Below are positions 23,283 through 31,746 of a stretch of 64,000 bases of DNA, in pieces. Source of the DNA: Streptomyces sp. CCM_MD2014 (lineage in GTDB: Bacteria > Actinomycetota > Actinomycetes > Streptomycetales > Streptomycetaceae); assembly GCF_000772045.1 (NCBI RefSeq), contig NZ_CP009754.1, forward strand, positions 4,154,001 to 4,218,000. Direction: 5' to 3'. Made by a program: the position numbers and the translations under genes. Position 1 is the stretch's first letter; each line of letters begins with the position of its first letter. Under the pieces are notes generated by a model that did not search any database, was not told the origin of the DNA, and saw nothing but the letters and a program-made list of their open reading frames with translations.

Positions 23283-24383
23283 ATGGATGAACCCGGACTG
23301 ACCAAGGCCGTTGCCGACGCGCTGGGCGCGCAGCGCACCGCCGCCCTCACGGAACTCACCGAGCGGGTCACCGCACTGCGCCGCATGAGCGAGGAGGCGG
23401 CGACCACCGAGGTGCTGCTGGCCCCCCTGACGGGCCGCGCCGCGGAGAAGTGGGAGCGGCTCGCCCTGCGGGAAGCCGAGGACTGGGTCTACGTCCGTTC
23501 CGACGACGACGCGACCGTCCTCGCGGTGGACCAGGCGTCCGAAGCCGGAGTCCGCGACCCGGCGGCAGCCGTTGTCTACCCCGAACTGCACACCCGACTG
23601 GTCAGCTGGTGGCTCGTCCACGCCTGGCGCAGCGCCGACCTGCTCGCCGACACCCTGGACAGCGTGACCCGGTGGCGCATCACCTCCGGCGCGGTCACGG
23701 CGCGGGCCCTCATCGAGGAGGCAGGGGCACTGGCCGACGAGCAGAAGGCCGTCGCCGAGGCGTGGCGGACCGGCAAGGCCGCCGCCGAGGACCCCTTGAG
23801 GCGTCCCGCCCTGGTCCGCGAGACGCTCGCTCCCGTCCTCCTGAAGGCCGGGTTCGGCTCGAGGATGAACGGCAGCAACGAGAAGCTGCGGGCCACCAAC
23901 GTCCTGACGCTCGTGAAGAAGGTGACCAGGGCGACGGGTGACGACAGATTCCCGAAGTGGTACGACCTGCTCTCCGACGCCGCGCACCCCGCCTTCGGAG
24001 CCAGGATCGCCCTCGCCACCCCGCCCCTCGTACACGCCTCGAACGCGGTCACGGTGCGCAGTTACTCCCGCTCCCCCATGTCGCTGGCCGAGGGCGCCTC
24101 GGTCCGGACCCTGGAACCGACCGTCGCCTTCGCGGTCGCCGACTCCCTGATCGCCGTAGGCTCGTTCATGCTCGACCTCCTCGACGAGGGCCTGGCCGTC
24201 GTGGACGACTTCGGCCTGACCACATCGGCGGCAACGCTCACCCGCCGTACGTACTGGCGTGCCTTCCACCCCGTGCGCGGCAGCCGCGCGTGCCCCTGCG
24301 GTCGCGGGAAGTGGTCCGCCTGCGGTCACCACTGGGGGAGCGGGGTTCCCACGTCCGGCGGCCGTCCGACACCCGCGACGTGA
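23283..24383 (+). CDS. Uncharacterised protein with C-terminal SEC-C-like zinc motif
   Basis: A 366-residue protein, helical and rich in acidic and Leu/Ala residues, with no recognised domain until the end. There, ACPCGRGKWSACGHHWG fits the SEC-C zinc motif (CxC...C[HG]) that often tails SecA and phage or stress proteins. A -10-like TAAGGT at 23263-23268 suggests a leaderless start, at GTG 23277 or ATG 23283. The segment WYDLLSDAAHPAFGAR resembles the histidine-containing stretch of DUF5677-like proteins, but this is weak. Function unknown. Confidence 0.65.
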   Translation: MDEPGLTKAVADALGAQRTAALTELTERVTALRRMSEEAATTEVLLAPLTGRAAEKWERLALREAEDWVYVRSDDDATVLAVDQASEAGVRDPAAAVVYPELHTRLVSWWLVHAWRSADLLADTLDSVTRWRITSGAVTARALIEEAGALADEQKAVAEAWRTGKAAAEDPLRRPALVRETLAPVLLKAGFGSRMNGSNEKLRATNVLTLVKKVTRATGDDRFPKWYDLLSDAAHPAFGARIALATPPLVHASNAVTVRSYSRSPMSLAEGASVRTLEPTVAFAVADSLIAVGSFMLDLLDEGLAVVDDFGLTTSAATLTRRTYWRAFHPVRGSRACPCGRGKWSACGHHWGSGVPTSGGRPTPAT

Positions 24384-24471
24384 CCCGCTCTGCCACCGCC
24401 GTCCCCGGGCCCCCCCCCGCGTCGGCGGTGACGGGGAACCTGCCCCTCGCGCCCGTTCCCGCGCAGGGGGG

Positions 24472-24507
24472 CGCGGCCGGCGCTCTGTGGAAGGGGCGCC
24501 GGCCGCG
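24472..24507. terminator. Bidirectional hairpin between convergent genes
   Basis: CGCGGCCGGCG (24472-24482) and CGCCGGCCGCG (24497-24507) form an 11-bp perfect stem with a 14-base loop. It lies between the SEC-C gene and the minus-strand surface protein gene, so it can end both transcripts. Confidence 0.6.
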
Positions 24508-24520
24508 TCGCGCGGGTCGG

Positions 24521-25861
24521 TCAGGACTCGGTGGCCGTCCTGCGGCGGCGGGCGACGAGCACCGCGCCCGCGCCGAGGACGAGCGCCGCGCCGCCTGCCA
24601 GGCCGACCTTCGGCAGGACGTCGCTCGAACCCGTGTGGGCCAGCGAGCCGCCGCCACTGCCGCTGCCACCCGACGTGTTCACCGGGGTGGTGGACGCGCC
24701 GCCCTGTCCCGTGTGGCCGGGGCCGTCCTTGGTGCCGTCGTCCTTGCCCGGGGTGTCACCGCCGTCGTCGGACGTGGCCAGGATCTGGAACTCGTGGTGG
24801 TCGAGGTCCGGGTAACCGCCGCAGGTGCCGTCCTCGTTGACGTAGTCGGCGGTGACGAACGCGGCGCCCTGGCCCGCCGGGACGTCCGGGTCGACCTTCA
24901 GCCGCAGCTTGACGTCGACGGACGCCTTCGGCTTGAGGGAGCCCAGCGAGGTCGCGTCGATCAGGTCGGCGTCGCGCCAGGTCGGGTTCGCGGCGGTGGA
25001 CCACTCCAGGTCCAGGTAGGAGTCGAGCTCCTTGAGGCCCTTGACGTCGAAGGCGTGGACGCCCACGTACGGGTACACCGCGTCCATCGTCTCGCCGGTG
25101 CCGTTGGTGACGCGGAGGGAGAAGGTCTCCGTGGTGCCGCCGACGACCTCGTCCGGCAGGCCGGTGACGACGGCGGTGAGCCCGGGCTCGGGGACACAGT
25201 CGGCAGCCGGGTCCTCCCCGTCTTCCCCGTCCTGCCCGTCCTGCCCGGTGTCCTCTCCTTCCTCGACGGCGGCCTTGGCGTCCGCGAGCGCCTGCTCGGC
25301 GTCGGCCAGCTTCGCCTTGGCCTCCTTCTCCGCCTTCTGGAGCAGGCCGATCTTCCGCGCCTGGGCCACACGGGCGTCGTCGTGGGCGGTGCGCGCCTCG
25401 GTGGCCTCGGCGTCGGCGGCGGTCTTGGCGTCCGCGGCCTCCTCGGCGGCCTTCTCGGCCTCGTCCAGTGCCGTCTGCGCGGCGGCCTTGTCCTCGTCGG
25501 TGGCGGCGGCGTCCAGCTTGGCCCGGGCGTCGGCGACGGCCTGGTCGGCCTCGGTCTTGGCCTGGGCTGCGGCCGCGGCGGCCTTCTCGGTCTCGATGAC
25601 CGCGGCCTTGGTCGGGTAGGTGTCCGCCTCCATGTCCTCCCTGAGGAACTTGACGGCGTCGTTCACCGCGACGACGGCGGCGTCGTACTCCTTCTGCGCG
25701 CGTTCGACGGCCCGCTCGAGCTCTTCGACCGTCGGCTTCGCCTTCTGCGTCTGCTGCGTGGCGGGCTTCTCGTCGGCGAAGGCCGGGGCGGCGGACAGGA
25801 GGGCGACCGGGGAGATCACGGCGGCGGCGACGGCGGTGGCGAGAACACGGCGAATCTTCAC
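24521..25861 (-). CDS. Surface protein with coiled coil and LAxTG sorting signal
   Basis: A 446-residue exported protein. The signal peptide is residues 1-29 (APAFA). Residues 40-205 are an Ala/Lys/Glu-rich coiled coil with heptad spacing. A Gly/Asp linker leads to a beta-rich domain of about 170 residues with two cysteines (DCVPEP, GTCGGYP). The C-terminus has a Ser/Gly-rich stretch, the LAHTG motif, a hydrophobic helix and ARRRRTATES. LAxTG is the motif of class E sortases in streptomycetes. No class E sortase is in this window. The coiled coil may span the wall. Role unknown. Confidence 0.85.
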   Translation of the reverse strand: MKIRRVLATAVAAAVISPVALLSAAPAFADEKPATQQTQKAKPTVEELERAVERAQKEYDAAVVAVNDAVKFLREDMEADTYPTKAAVIETEKAAAAAAQAKTEADQAVADARAKLDAAATDEDKAAAQTALDEAEKAAEEAADAKTAADAEATEARTAHDDARVAQARKIGLLQKAEKEAKAKLADAEQALADAKAAVEEGEDTGQDGQDGEDGEDPAADCVPEPGLTAVVTGLPDEVVGGTTETFSLRVTNGTGETMDAVYPYVGVHAFDVKGLKELDSYLDLEWSTAANPTWRDADLIDATSLGSLKPKASVDVKLRLKVDPDVPAGQGAAFVTADYVNEDGTCGGYPDLDHHEFQILATSDDGGDTPGKDDGTKDGPGHTGQGGASTTPVNTSGGSGSGGGSLAHTGSSDVLPKVGLAGGAALVLGAGAVLVARRRRTATES

Positions 25862-26211
25862 ATGGACCCCTGATCGGGTGGCGAAAGGTGTGACGGGCGC
25901 CGTGCCTGCGGAGTGCTCACGCGGGACGGCACCCCCGCGATCGTATGACCTGCCCGATCACCGCCACAGGCGACTTTTCACGGCCGTACGGGAAAAGGGG
26001 CGGCGGCACGCGGACAAGTCGCGCACAGGGGCACAGTTGCCCGCGTAGGCCGCACTTTTTGTGTGATGCATGTCATCAACCGCAGGCCCGGGCCGCCGTT
26101 CAACGGCCCGCTCACACTCCGCTTCGCCACTGGCCCCGGCAGCCTCGCGGGCCGGAAGACTGCCGGGTGCCGTACAGGCGGCCGCGGTGCGGGCGGTGGC
26201 ACGCTGCGCAC
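25862..26211. other. Divergent intergenic region, no gene seen
   Basis: About 350 bases between two divergent genes. It must hold both promoters. A CACGCT at 26200-26205 is placed as a -10 for a leaderless start at 26212. TGATG-N5-CATCA at 26064-26078 is a short inverted repeat of unknown meaning. No RNA gene was recognised. Confidence 0.35.
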
Positions 26212-27798
26212 ATGACCGACGGCGAGGAAGTGCTCTGCCACCCCCTGCGCACGCAGGCCCTGTGGGTCTTCGTCGGGCTGGGCGCGGCCGGGGCCGTGGT
26301 GGCCGCGGGGCGCCTGGCCCACGCGGGCGTGTGGGTGGACTGGTGGGTGGGCGGCGGGCTGTCGGCCGTTGTGGTGGGGGTCGCGTCCCTCCACGGGGCC
26401 ACCCTCCGGGTGAGCGCCGACGCGTACGGCGTGCACTGTGGCTCGCGGTTGCGCCGCCGCCGGAGCGTGCCGTGGCACGACATCGCCGATCTGCGCGTCC
26501 ACATCCAGTACGGGCGGTACGGGGAGGAGTACGTCCGCGTCGGCATGCTGTTGCGCGACGGCCGGACGCGGCGGCTGCCCCTGCCGGTGTCCGGGTCCGG
26601 GGCGGACCGGCCGGACTTCGACGCGACGCTGGACGCGCTGCGGGCGCTGCACCGCCGTCACGGGGAACCGGAATCGGACCACCTCGCCGTCATCTCGAGG
26701 CACACCGCCGGGCGCGGGGTCGCCGTGCCGCTGGTCCTGTGCGTGCTGCTGCTCGCGGGCGCGGGGCTGGCCGCCTGGCTGGTGCCGGTCGTCGGGGCGA
26801 CGAAGGAGGCGTGGACGTCGGCCGTCCCGTGTGCCGCCGGGACACCGTCCGCCGAGCGCGGCGAGTGCCTGACGACCCTGGACGCCGTGATCGAACGGAC
26901 GGAGGCGGGAAGGGGGAAGCAGGCCGGTGGGCTGTACTTCGCCGGTGACCGGCCCCTGGACCGGCTCACGGTCTCGCAGGAGGGGGCGAAGGGGTTCCGG
27001 GCCGGCGACCGCGTCGAACTCACCTTGTGGCGGGGCCAGGTGAGGGTGGTCGCCGGAGAACACCACGTCTGGCGGGAGCACTTCACCAGCGCCGATTCGG
27101 TGGCCGTCGTCGCGGCCCTGCTCGCCCTGGCCGCCGGCTGGCCGGGCGCCCGACTGCTGGTGCACCGGCGCGGGCGTCGGCTCGCCGACGACGAGGTGCT
27201 GCCGTCCGTGCTGCCGTTCCTGGGTGTCCTGGTCGCCACGGCCCTGTGGCTGGTGCCGCTCTGCTACCTCCACCCGACGGGGCTGCCCGCTTCCGCCGGG
27301 CCCCTCGCATGGGCGGCCGCGGGGACGGCCGGCACCTCGGGCCTTCTCGTCCTGGCCTGGCGTGCGACCCGCGTCCGGACGCCGGGCCAGGACGCGTCGG
27401 GCGGGGCGGAGCCCCAGGAATCCGCGGGCGAGGACGTGTTCCTCGCCGCGCGCTTCCTGGAGAGCACCGACTACAACCCGAACCGGTTCGGCACCCACAT
27501 CGTGCTCGGCGACGGCCCGCCCGCGATCGTCCCCCACCCCGGCCCGGGGCGGTTCGCGGCCCGGCCGGTCCCGGTCCGGCGGCTCACCGTCGAGCGCGTA
27601 CGGCGCCCGCGCGGCGGCGACGGCGACACCGTCCCCCGCGGCTGGCACGTCGCCGAACTCGACGACGCGGGCGTCCCGGTCCGCCTCGCGGCAGCCCCGG
27701 GCGACCTGCGCCGCGTCCTGCACGCACTGGACGCCGCGCGGGCGTCCGCGCCGGCCACGCGTCCTGTCGACCGGGAACTCCCCCGGAATTGTCCGTGA
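26212..27798 (+). CDS. Polytopic membrane protein with PH-like domain
   Basis: A 528-residue protein. Two TM helices near residues 15-60 are followed by a bacterial PH-like beta domain (VSADAYGVHCGSRLRRRRSVPWHDIADLRV). A further TM near residue 170, an extracellular stretch with two cysteines (PCAAGTPSAERGECL), two or three TM helices at about 290-380 and a cytoplasmic C-terminal domain complete it. The PH-like part resembles DUF304-type domains. Several uncharacterised Streptomyces membrane proteins share this plan. Function unknown. Confidence 0.65.
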   Translation: MTDGEEVLCHPLRTQALWVFVGLGAAGAVVAAGRLAHAGVWVDWWVGGGLSAVVVGVASLHGATLRVSADAYGVHCGSRLRRRRSVPWHDIADLRVHIQYGRYGEEYVRVGMLLRDGRTRRLPLPVSGSGADRPDFDATLDALRALHRRHGEPESDHLAVISRHTAGRGVAVPLVLCVLLLAGAGLAAWLVPVVGATKEAWTSAVPCAAGTPSAERGECLTTLDAVIERTEAGRGKQAGGLYFAGDRPLDRLTVSQEGAKGFRAGDRVELTLWRGQVRVVAGEHHVWREHFTSADSVAVVAALLALAAGWPGARLLVHRRGRRLADDEVLPSVLPFLGVLVATALWLVPLCYLHPTGLPASAGPLAWAAAGTAGTSGLLVLAWRATRVRTPGQDASGGAEPQESAGEDVFLAARFLESTDYNPNRFGTHIVLGDGPPAIVPHPGPGRFAARPVPVRRLTVERVRRPRGGDGDTVPRGWHVAELDDAGVPVRLAAAPGDLRRVLHALDAARASAPATRPVDRELPRNCP

Positions 27799-27904
27799 TC
27801 GGTAACAGACGGATCCCGCGACCGTTTTCTCCCGTCCTGTCATGTGGTCCCCGTCGCGATCGGGGACCGGCGGCGAGGAACTACGCGAAGGCGGGGCGGC
27901 GGAC

Positions 27905-28681
27905 ATGGCGCGGCACAGTGGTGGACGGGGCTGGTACGGCAAGGTGGTCGGGGCGGCGCTCGGGGTGACGGTGCTCGCCGTCGGCGCCTCGGTGTGGACC
28001 GCGCAGGCCCAGTCCGTCGGCGCCGGTGCGACGCCGAAGGCGGCCGCGCCGGCCGCACCGGGCCAGGAAGCCGGGCCGGTCGACGTCGGCATCGCGCACG
28101 CCTCGGACGCGGGGCCGCGCGGCGTCAACATCACCGTCGACGACGGCCCCGACCCCACGTGGACGCCGCACGTACTGGACCTGCTCGACCAGTACGGGGT
28201 GAAGGCCACCTTCTGCATGACGGGTCTTCAGGCCCAGGCCCATCCGGACCTCGTGAAGGACGTCGTCGCGGCCGGGCACCGGCTCTGCGACCACTCGGTG
28301 TCGCACGACACCACCATGGACAAGAAGTCCGAGGCCTACCAGGCCAAGGAGATCCTCGACGCCGAGCGCATGATCACGCAGGCGTCCGGCGGCGTCCGGC
28401 CGATGTACTACCGGGCGCCCGGCGGCGCCTTCACCCCCTACAGCCGCAAACTCGCCGCGTCCCGCGGCATGCGTCCGCTGGGCTGGAACGTGGACACCAA
28501 GGACTTCGAGCGGCCGGGCACGGACGCCATCGTCGCCACCGTCCAGCGGGAGTTGCCGAACGGGCCGACGATCCTCTTCCACGACGCCGGAGGCGACCGC
28601 ACCCAGACCGTCGAAGCGCTGCGGCGCGTCCTGCCCCGGCTCCGGGAGCAGGGGTACGACTTCGGGTTCCCGGTGCGCTGA
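27905..28681 (+). CDS. Secreted polysaccharide deacetylase (NodB domain)
   Basis: A 258-residue carbohydrate esterase family 4 enzyme. The N-terminus carries an export or anchor helix (GAALGVTVLAVGASV). The NodB motifs are clear: motif 1 ITVDDGPDP (D79, D80, with Val in place of the usual Phe), motif 2 HSVSHD (H130, H134 metal ligands), motif 3 YYRAPGGAFTP, and a late ILFHDAGG. It removes acetyl groups from peptidoglycan, chitin or xylan. An in-frame ATG at 27842 is a possible earlier start. It converges on the oxidoreductase gene with 13 bases between stops. Confidence 0.88.
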   Translation: MARHSGGRGWYGKVVGAALGVTVLAVGASVWTAQAQSVGAGATPKAAAPAAPGQEAGPVDVGIAHASDAGPRGVNITVDDGPDPTWTPHVLDLLDQYGVKATFCMTGLQAQAHPDLVKDVVAAGHRLCDHSVSHDTTMDKKSEAYQAKEILDAERMITQASGGVRPMYYRAPGGAFTPYSRKLAASRGMRPLGWNVDTKDFERPGTDAIVATVQRELPNGPTILFHDAGGDRTQTVEALRRVLPRLREQGYDFGFPVR

Positions 28682-28694
28682 GCGCGGCCGCCGC

Positions 28695-29897
28695 TCAGAC
28701 CGCCGGGGCCGAGGCCGGCTCCGGGGTCGCGGGTACGACCGGACGGCGGCGGGCCGGGACGCCGAGGGTCGGGTTGGCCACGCCCCACGCCGCCGACTTG
28801 CACACGAGTTCCTTGTAGAGGGCGGCGAGCCGCCCGGTCAGGGCCGCGCGCACGGCACGGTCGTCGGCGGTGACGTACTGGATCAGGCCCTGCCTGCGGC
28901 CCAGGGAGACGCACTGGTTGAAGTAGCGCGGGGTCGTCTGCGGGAGCTTCCGGCCGGTCAGGCGGGCCGCGACGGCGTCGGCGGCCTGCCAGGCGCTGGG
29001 GACGCCCGAGGCGCACGACATCCGCAGGGGCTTGCCGCCGGGGCCCGCCGCCAGGGCCGCGTCGCCGACGGCGTACACGTCCGGGTGGGACACCGAGCGC
29101 ATGGTCCCGTCGACCACGATCCGGCCCGTGTCGGTGACCTCCAGCGTGGTGGCCCGCGCCAGGGGGTGGACGGCGAAGCCGGTGGTCCACACCGTGACGT
29201 CGGCCGGGACGCGCGTCCCGTCGGCGGTGACGACGTGGTCCGCGGCGACCTCGGTGACCTTGGCGTTCTCGTGCACCGTGACGCCCAGGGCACCGAAGAC
29301 CTTGCGCAGGTGACGGCGGCCCCTCGGGGAAAGCCAGTCGCCGAGCCCGGCACCGGCGGTGAGCGCGACGTCGAGGTCCGGGCGGGCCTCGGCGATCTCG
29401 GACGCCGCCTCCAGGCCGGTGAGCCCGCCGCCGACCACCACCACGGGCCGGCCGGCCTCCAGCCCGGCCAGGCGGGCACGCAGCCGGAGCGCTCCGGGCC
29501 GGCCGGCGATCTCGTGCGCGTGCTCCGCGGCACCCGGCACGTCCTGGTGGTTCCAGGTACTGCCGAGGGCGTAGACGAGGGTGTCGTAGGCCAGTTCCCC
29601 GGGGCCGTCGGGGCCGCTGACCGCGACGGTCCTGCGGTCGACGTCGACACCGGTGACCGTCGCGACGCGCAGGTCGACGCCGGTGCCCGCGAACATCTCG
29701 TCCAGCGGCCGGGGCGCGAGGTCCTGGCCGACCGCGAGCTGGTGCATCCGGACGCGTTCGACGAAGTGGGGCTCGGCGTTGACGAGGGTGATGGCCGCGT
29801 CCTCGCGGCGCAGTCGCCGGGCGAGCCGCCCGGCGGCGACGGCTCCGGCGTATCCGGCGCCCAGGACGACGATGCGGTGTCGCGTGGCGTGCTGCAT
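28695..29897 (-). CDS. NDH-2-like pyridine nucleotide-disulfide oxidoreductase
   Basis: A 400-residue flavoprotein of the type II NADH dehydrogenase / FAD-dependent quinone reductase group. FAD motif IVVLGAGYAGAVAAGRL at the N-terminus, NAD(P)H motif VVVVGGGLTGLEAASEI near residue 150, and DVYAVGDAAL near residue 290. It has no C-terminal membrane helix. It lies beside an ECF41 sigma factor gene on the same strand, and such oxidoreductases are the usual ECF41 neighbours and targets. A Crp-like palindrome and a TGTCAGG element lie upstream. Confidence 0.83.
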   Translation of the reverse strand: MQHATRHRIVVLGAGYAGAVAAGRLARRLRREDAAITLVNAEPHFVERVRMHQLAVGQDLAPRPLDEMFAGTGVDLRVATVTGVDVDRRTVAVSGPDGPGELAYDTLVYALGSTWNHQDVPGAAEHAHEIAGRPGALRLRARLAGLEAGRPVVVVGGGLTGLEAASEIAEARPDLDVALTAGAGLGDWLSPRGRRHLRKVFGALGVTVHENAKVTEVAADHVVTADGTRVPADVTVWTTGFAVHPLARATTLEVTDTGRIVVDGTMRSVSHPDVYAVGDAALAAGPGGKPLRMSCASGVPSAWQAADAVAARLTGRKLPQTTPRYFNQCVSLGRRQGLIQYVTADDRAVRAALTGRLAALYKELVCKSAAWGVANPTLGVPARRRPVVPATPEPASAPAV

Positions 29898-29988
29898 GAC
29901 GTGCTCCCTTGTCTCCGGCCGCTGCGGCTCTCCAGCGGGACTCGCCCCTTGAACCGGGCAGCCCGCCGATTCCTGACAGGAGCGGGGA

Positions 29989-30002
29989 GTGACGTACGTC
30001 AC
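29989..30002. promoter_or_regulatory. Perfect palindrome matching the Streptomyces Crp motif
   Basis: GTGACGTACGTCAC is a perfect 14-bp palindrome and fits GTG-N6-GNCAC, the motif described for Streptomyces Crp. It lies about 92 bases before the oxidoreductase start. A TGTCAGG on the minus strand at 29978-29972 resembles the ECF41 -35 element TGTCACA. Confidence 0.5.
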
Positions 30003-30054
30003 CTGCCGAACCGGACGGCGTCCGCGAGCCGACGGCAGGAGACGTCGGCAGGTG

Positions 30055-30999
30055 TCAGAAGGCCGTGAACAGGGGTTCTCCGTGGTCGGTAGCCGCCCAC
30101 CGCCGCGTGGCGCGGTCGAGCTTGTCGGGGTTGACCTGGTTGCGGAAGGCCGCGATCCCCTCCGGCGTGACCTCCAGGCACATGATCCCGACGACCCGGC
30201 CGCGTACGACGGCCACCACGGCGGGGTCGCCGTTGGCGACCGCCGGGTAGATCTCCGCGCTGCCGCCGACCAGGTCGCGCTTGGCCTTGCCGGGCTTGAA
30301 CAGACCCCGCATGAACGTCGCCACGGCTCGGGCGCCCTCGAAGGCCTTGGCGCGGGCCGGGACCTTCCCGCCTCCGTCACCGATCGCCACGGCGTCCTGG
30401 GTGAGGAGACGGACCAGCGGTTCGGTCCGGCCGCTGGTGGCCGCAGCGAGGAACTCGTCGACGATCCGCCGGGCCGCGGCCTCGTCGATCTCCGTGCGGG
30501 CCCTGCCCTGCGCGACGTGCTTCCGGGCGCGGTGCAGGGTCTGCTGGCTGGCGTCCTCGGTGACGTCGAGGATCTCCGCGATCTCCCGGTGCGTGTACTG
30601 GAACGCCTCGCGCAGGACGTACACCGCCCGCTCGCCCGGTGAGAGCCGCTCCAGCAGCGCGAGGACCGCGAAGGAGACCGACTCGCGCTGTTCGGCCGTC
30701 TCCGCCGGGCCGAGCATCGGGTCGCCGGCGAACAGCGGTTCGGGCAGCCACTGGCCCACGTAGGTCTCACGCCGTGCGCGGGCCGAGGTGAGCTGGTTGA
30801 GGCAGAGGTTGGTGAGGACCTTCGTCAGCCAGGCCTCGGGGACCTCGACGCGTTCGACGTCGGCCGCCTGCCAGCGCAGGAAGGTCTCCTGCACGGCGTC
30901 CTCGGCCTCGCTCGCGGAGCCGAGGAGGCGGTAGGCGATGGCCTCCAGACGGTGCCTGGAGGCCTCGAACCGCTCGACGTCGCTCACGGTCAGGGGCAT
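30055..30999 (-). CDS. sigJ: ECF41 sigma factor with SnoaL-like C-terminal domain (SigJ type)
   Basis: A 314-residue sigma factor. Region 2 is RLEAIAYRLLGSASEAEDAVQETFLRW, region 4 LSPGERAVYVLREAFQYTHREIAEIL. The linker WLPEPL and a C-terminal SnoaL-like domain of about 120 residues ending near NPDKLD are the marks of ECF41. In this group the C-terminal domain acts as a built-in activator and anti-sigma, in place of a separate anti-sigma gene. No anti-sigma gene is present here. The oxidoreductase gene 157 bases downstream is the likely target. Confidence 0.9.
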   Translation of the reverse strand: MPLTVSDVERFEASRHRLEAIAYRLLGSASEAEDAVQETFLRWQAADVERVEVPEAWLTKVLTNLCLNQLTSARARRETYVGQWLPEPLFAGDPMLGPAETAEQRESVSFAVLALLERLSPGERAVYVLREAFQYTHREIAEILDVTEDASQQTLHRARKHVAQGRARTEIDEAAARRIVDEFLAAATSGRTEPLVRLLTQDAVAIGDGGGKVPARAKAFEGARAVATFMRGLFKPGKAKRDLVGGSAEIYPAVANGDPAVVAVVRGRVVGIMCLEVTPEGIAAFRNQVNPDKLDRATRRWAATDHGEPLFTAF

Positions 31000-31060
31000 G
31001 GCCCGGATTGTAGTCGCGCGCGGCCCGCGTCCCGGGGCACGGCGGCTCCGGGACGGCGCC

Positions 31061-31741
31061 TCAGTGAGCGGCCGTCCCTCCCTTCAAGTCCTCGAGCGCG
31101 ATGTTCAGTTCGAGCACGTTGACCCGGGGTTCGCCGATGAAGCCGAGGGTGCGGGGGATGGTGTGCGTGTCGACGAGCCGCTGGACGCGTGCGACGGGCA
31201 GGCCGTTGCGCTCGGCCACCCGGCGCACCTGGAGGTCCGCGTACTCGGGGGAGATGTGCGGGTCCAGGCCGGAGCCGGAGGAGGTGACGGCGTCCGCGGG
31301 CACGTCCTCGGGCCGCACGGGGTGGCCGGGCACGGAGTTGTCCTTCACCACGGCGGCCTTGGCGTCCTTCACCCACTGGAGGAGTTCCGGGTTGTCGGCG
31401 GCGCGGTTGGTGGCTCCGGAAAGGATGAGGTCGTACCGGGTGTTGACGGTGTTGGTGCCGAGGCCGTTCTGAGGACGCCCCTGGAACCACCTCAGGTCCG
31501 GCTCCGGCGTCTCCTGTCCGTCCTTGAGCGGCAGGTCGTACGCCTGGCCGATGAGCGACGAGCCGACGACCCTGCCGTCGCCCGCCGTGACCTCCGATCC
31601 GTTCGCCTTGCCGGGGAACAGCCCCTGCGCGACCCCCGTGACGACGAGCGGGTAGACGATGCCGGTGACCACGGTCAGGACGAGCAGCGCGCGCAGGCCT
31701 GCCCCGAACAGCCGGGCGGCGTTGGTGAGGGAAGTGTTCAT
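31061..31741 (-). CDS. kdpC: Potassium-transporting ATPase subunit KdpC
   Basis: A 226-residue protein with one N-terminal TM helix (ALLVLTVVTGIVYPLVVTGVAQ) and an outward soluble domain. Conserved features are GSSLIGQ, FQGRPQN, SSGSGLDPHISPEYA and the C-terminal VNVLELNIAL. KdpC bridges KdpA and KdpB in the high-affinity K+ pump. It follows kdpB by five bases and ends the operon. It lies 61 bases before the sigJ start on the same strand. Confidence 0.95.
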   Translation of the reverse strand: MNTSLTNAARLFGAGLRALLVLTVVTGIVYPLVVTGVAQGLFPGKANGSEVTAGDGRVVGSSLIGQAYDLPLKDGQETPEPDLRWFQGRPQNGLGTNTVNTRYDLILSGATNRAADNPELLQWVKDAKAAVVKDNSVPGHPVRPEDVPADAVTSSGSGLDPHISPEYADLQVRRVAERNGLPVARVQRLVDTHTIPRTLGFIGEPRVNVLELNIALEDLKGGTAAH

Positions 31742-31746
31742 GTCGG

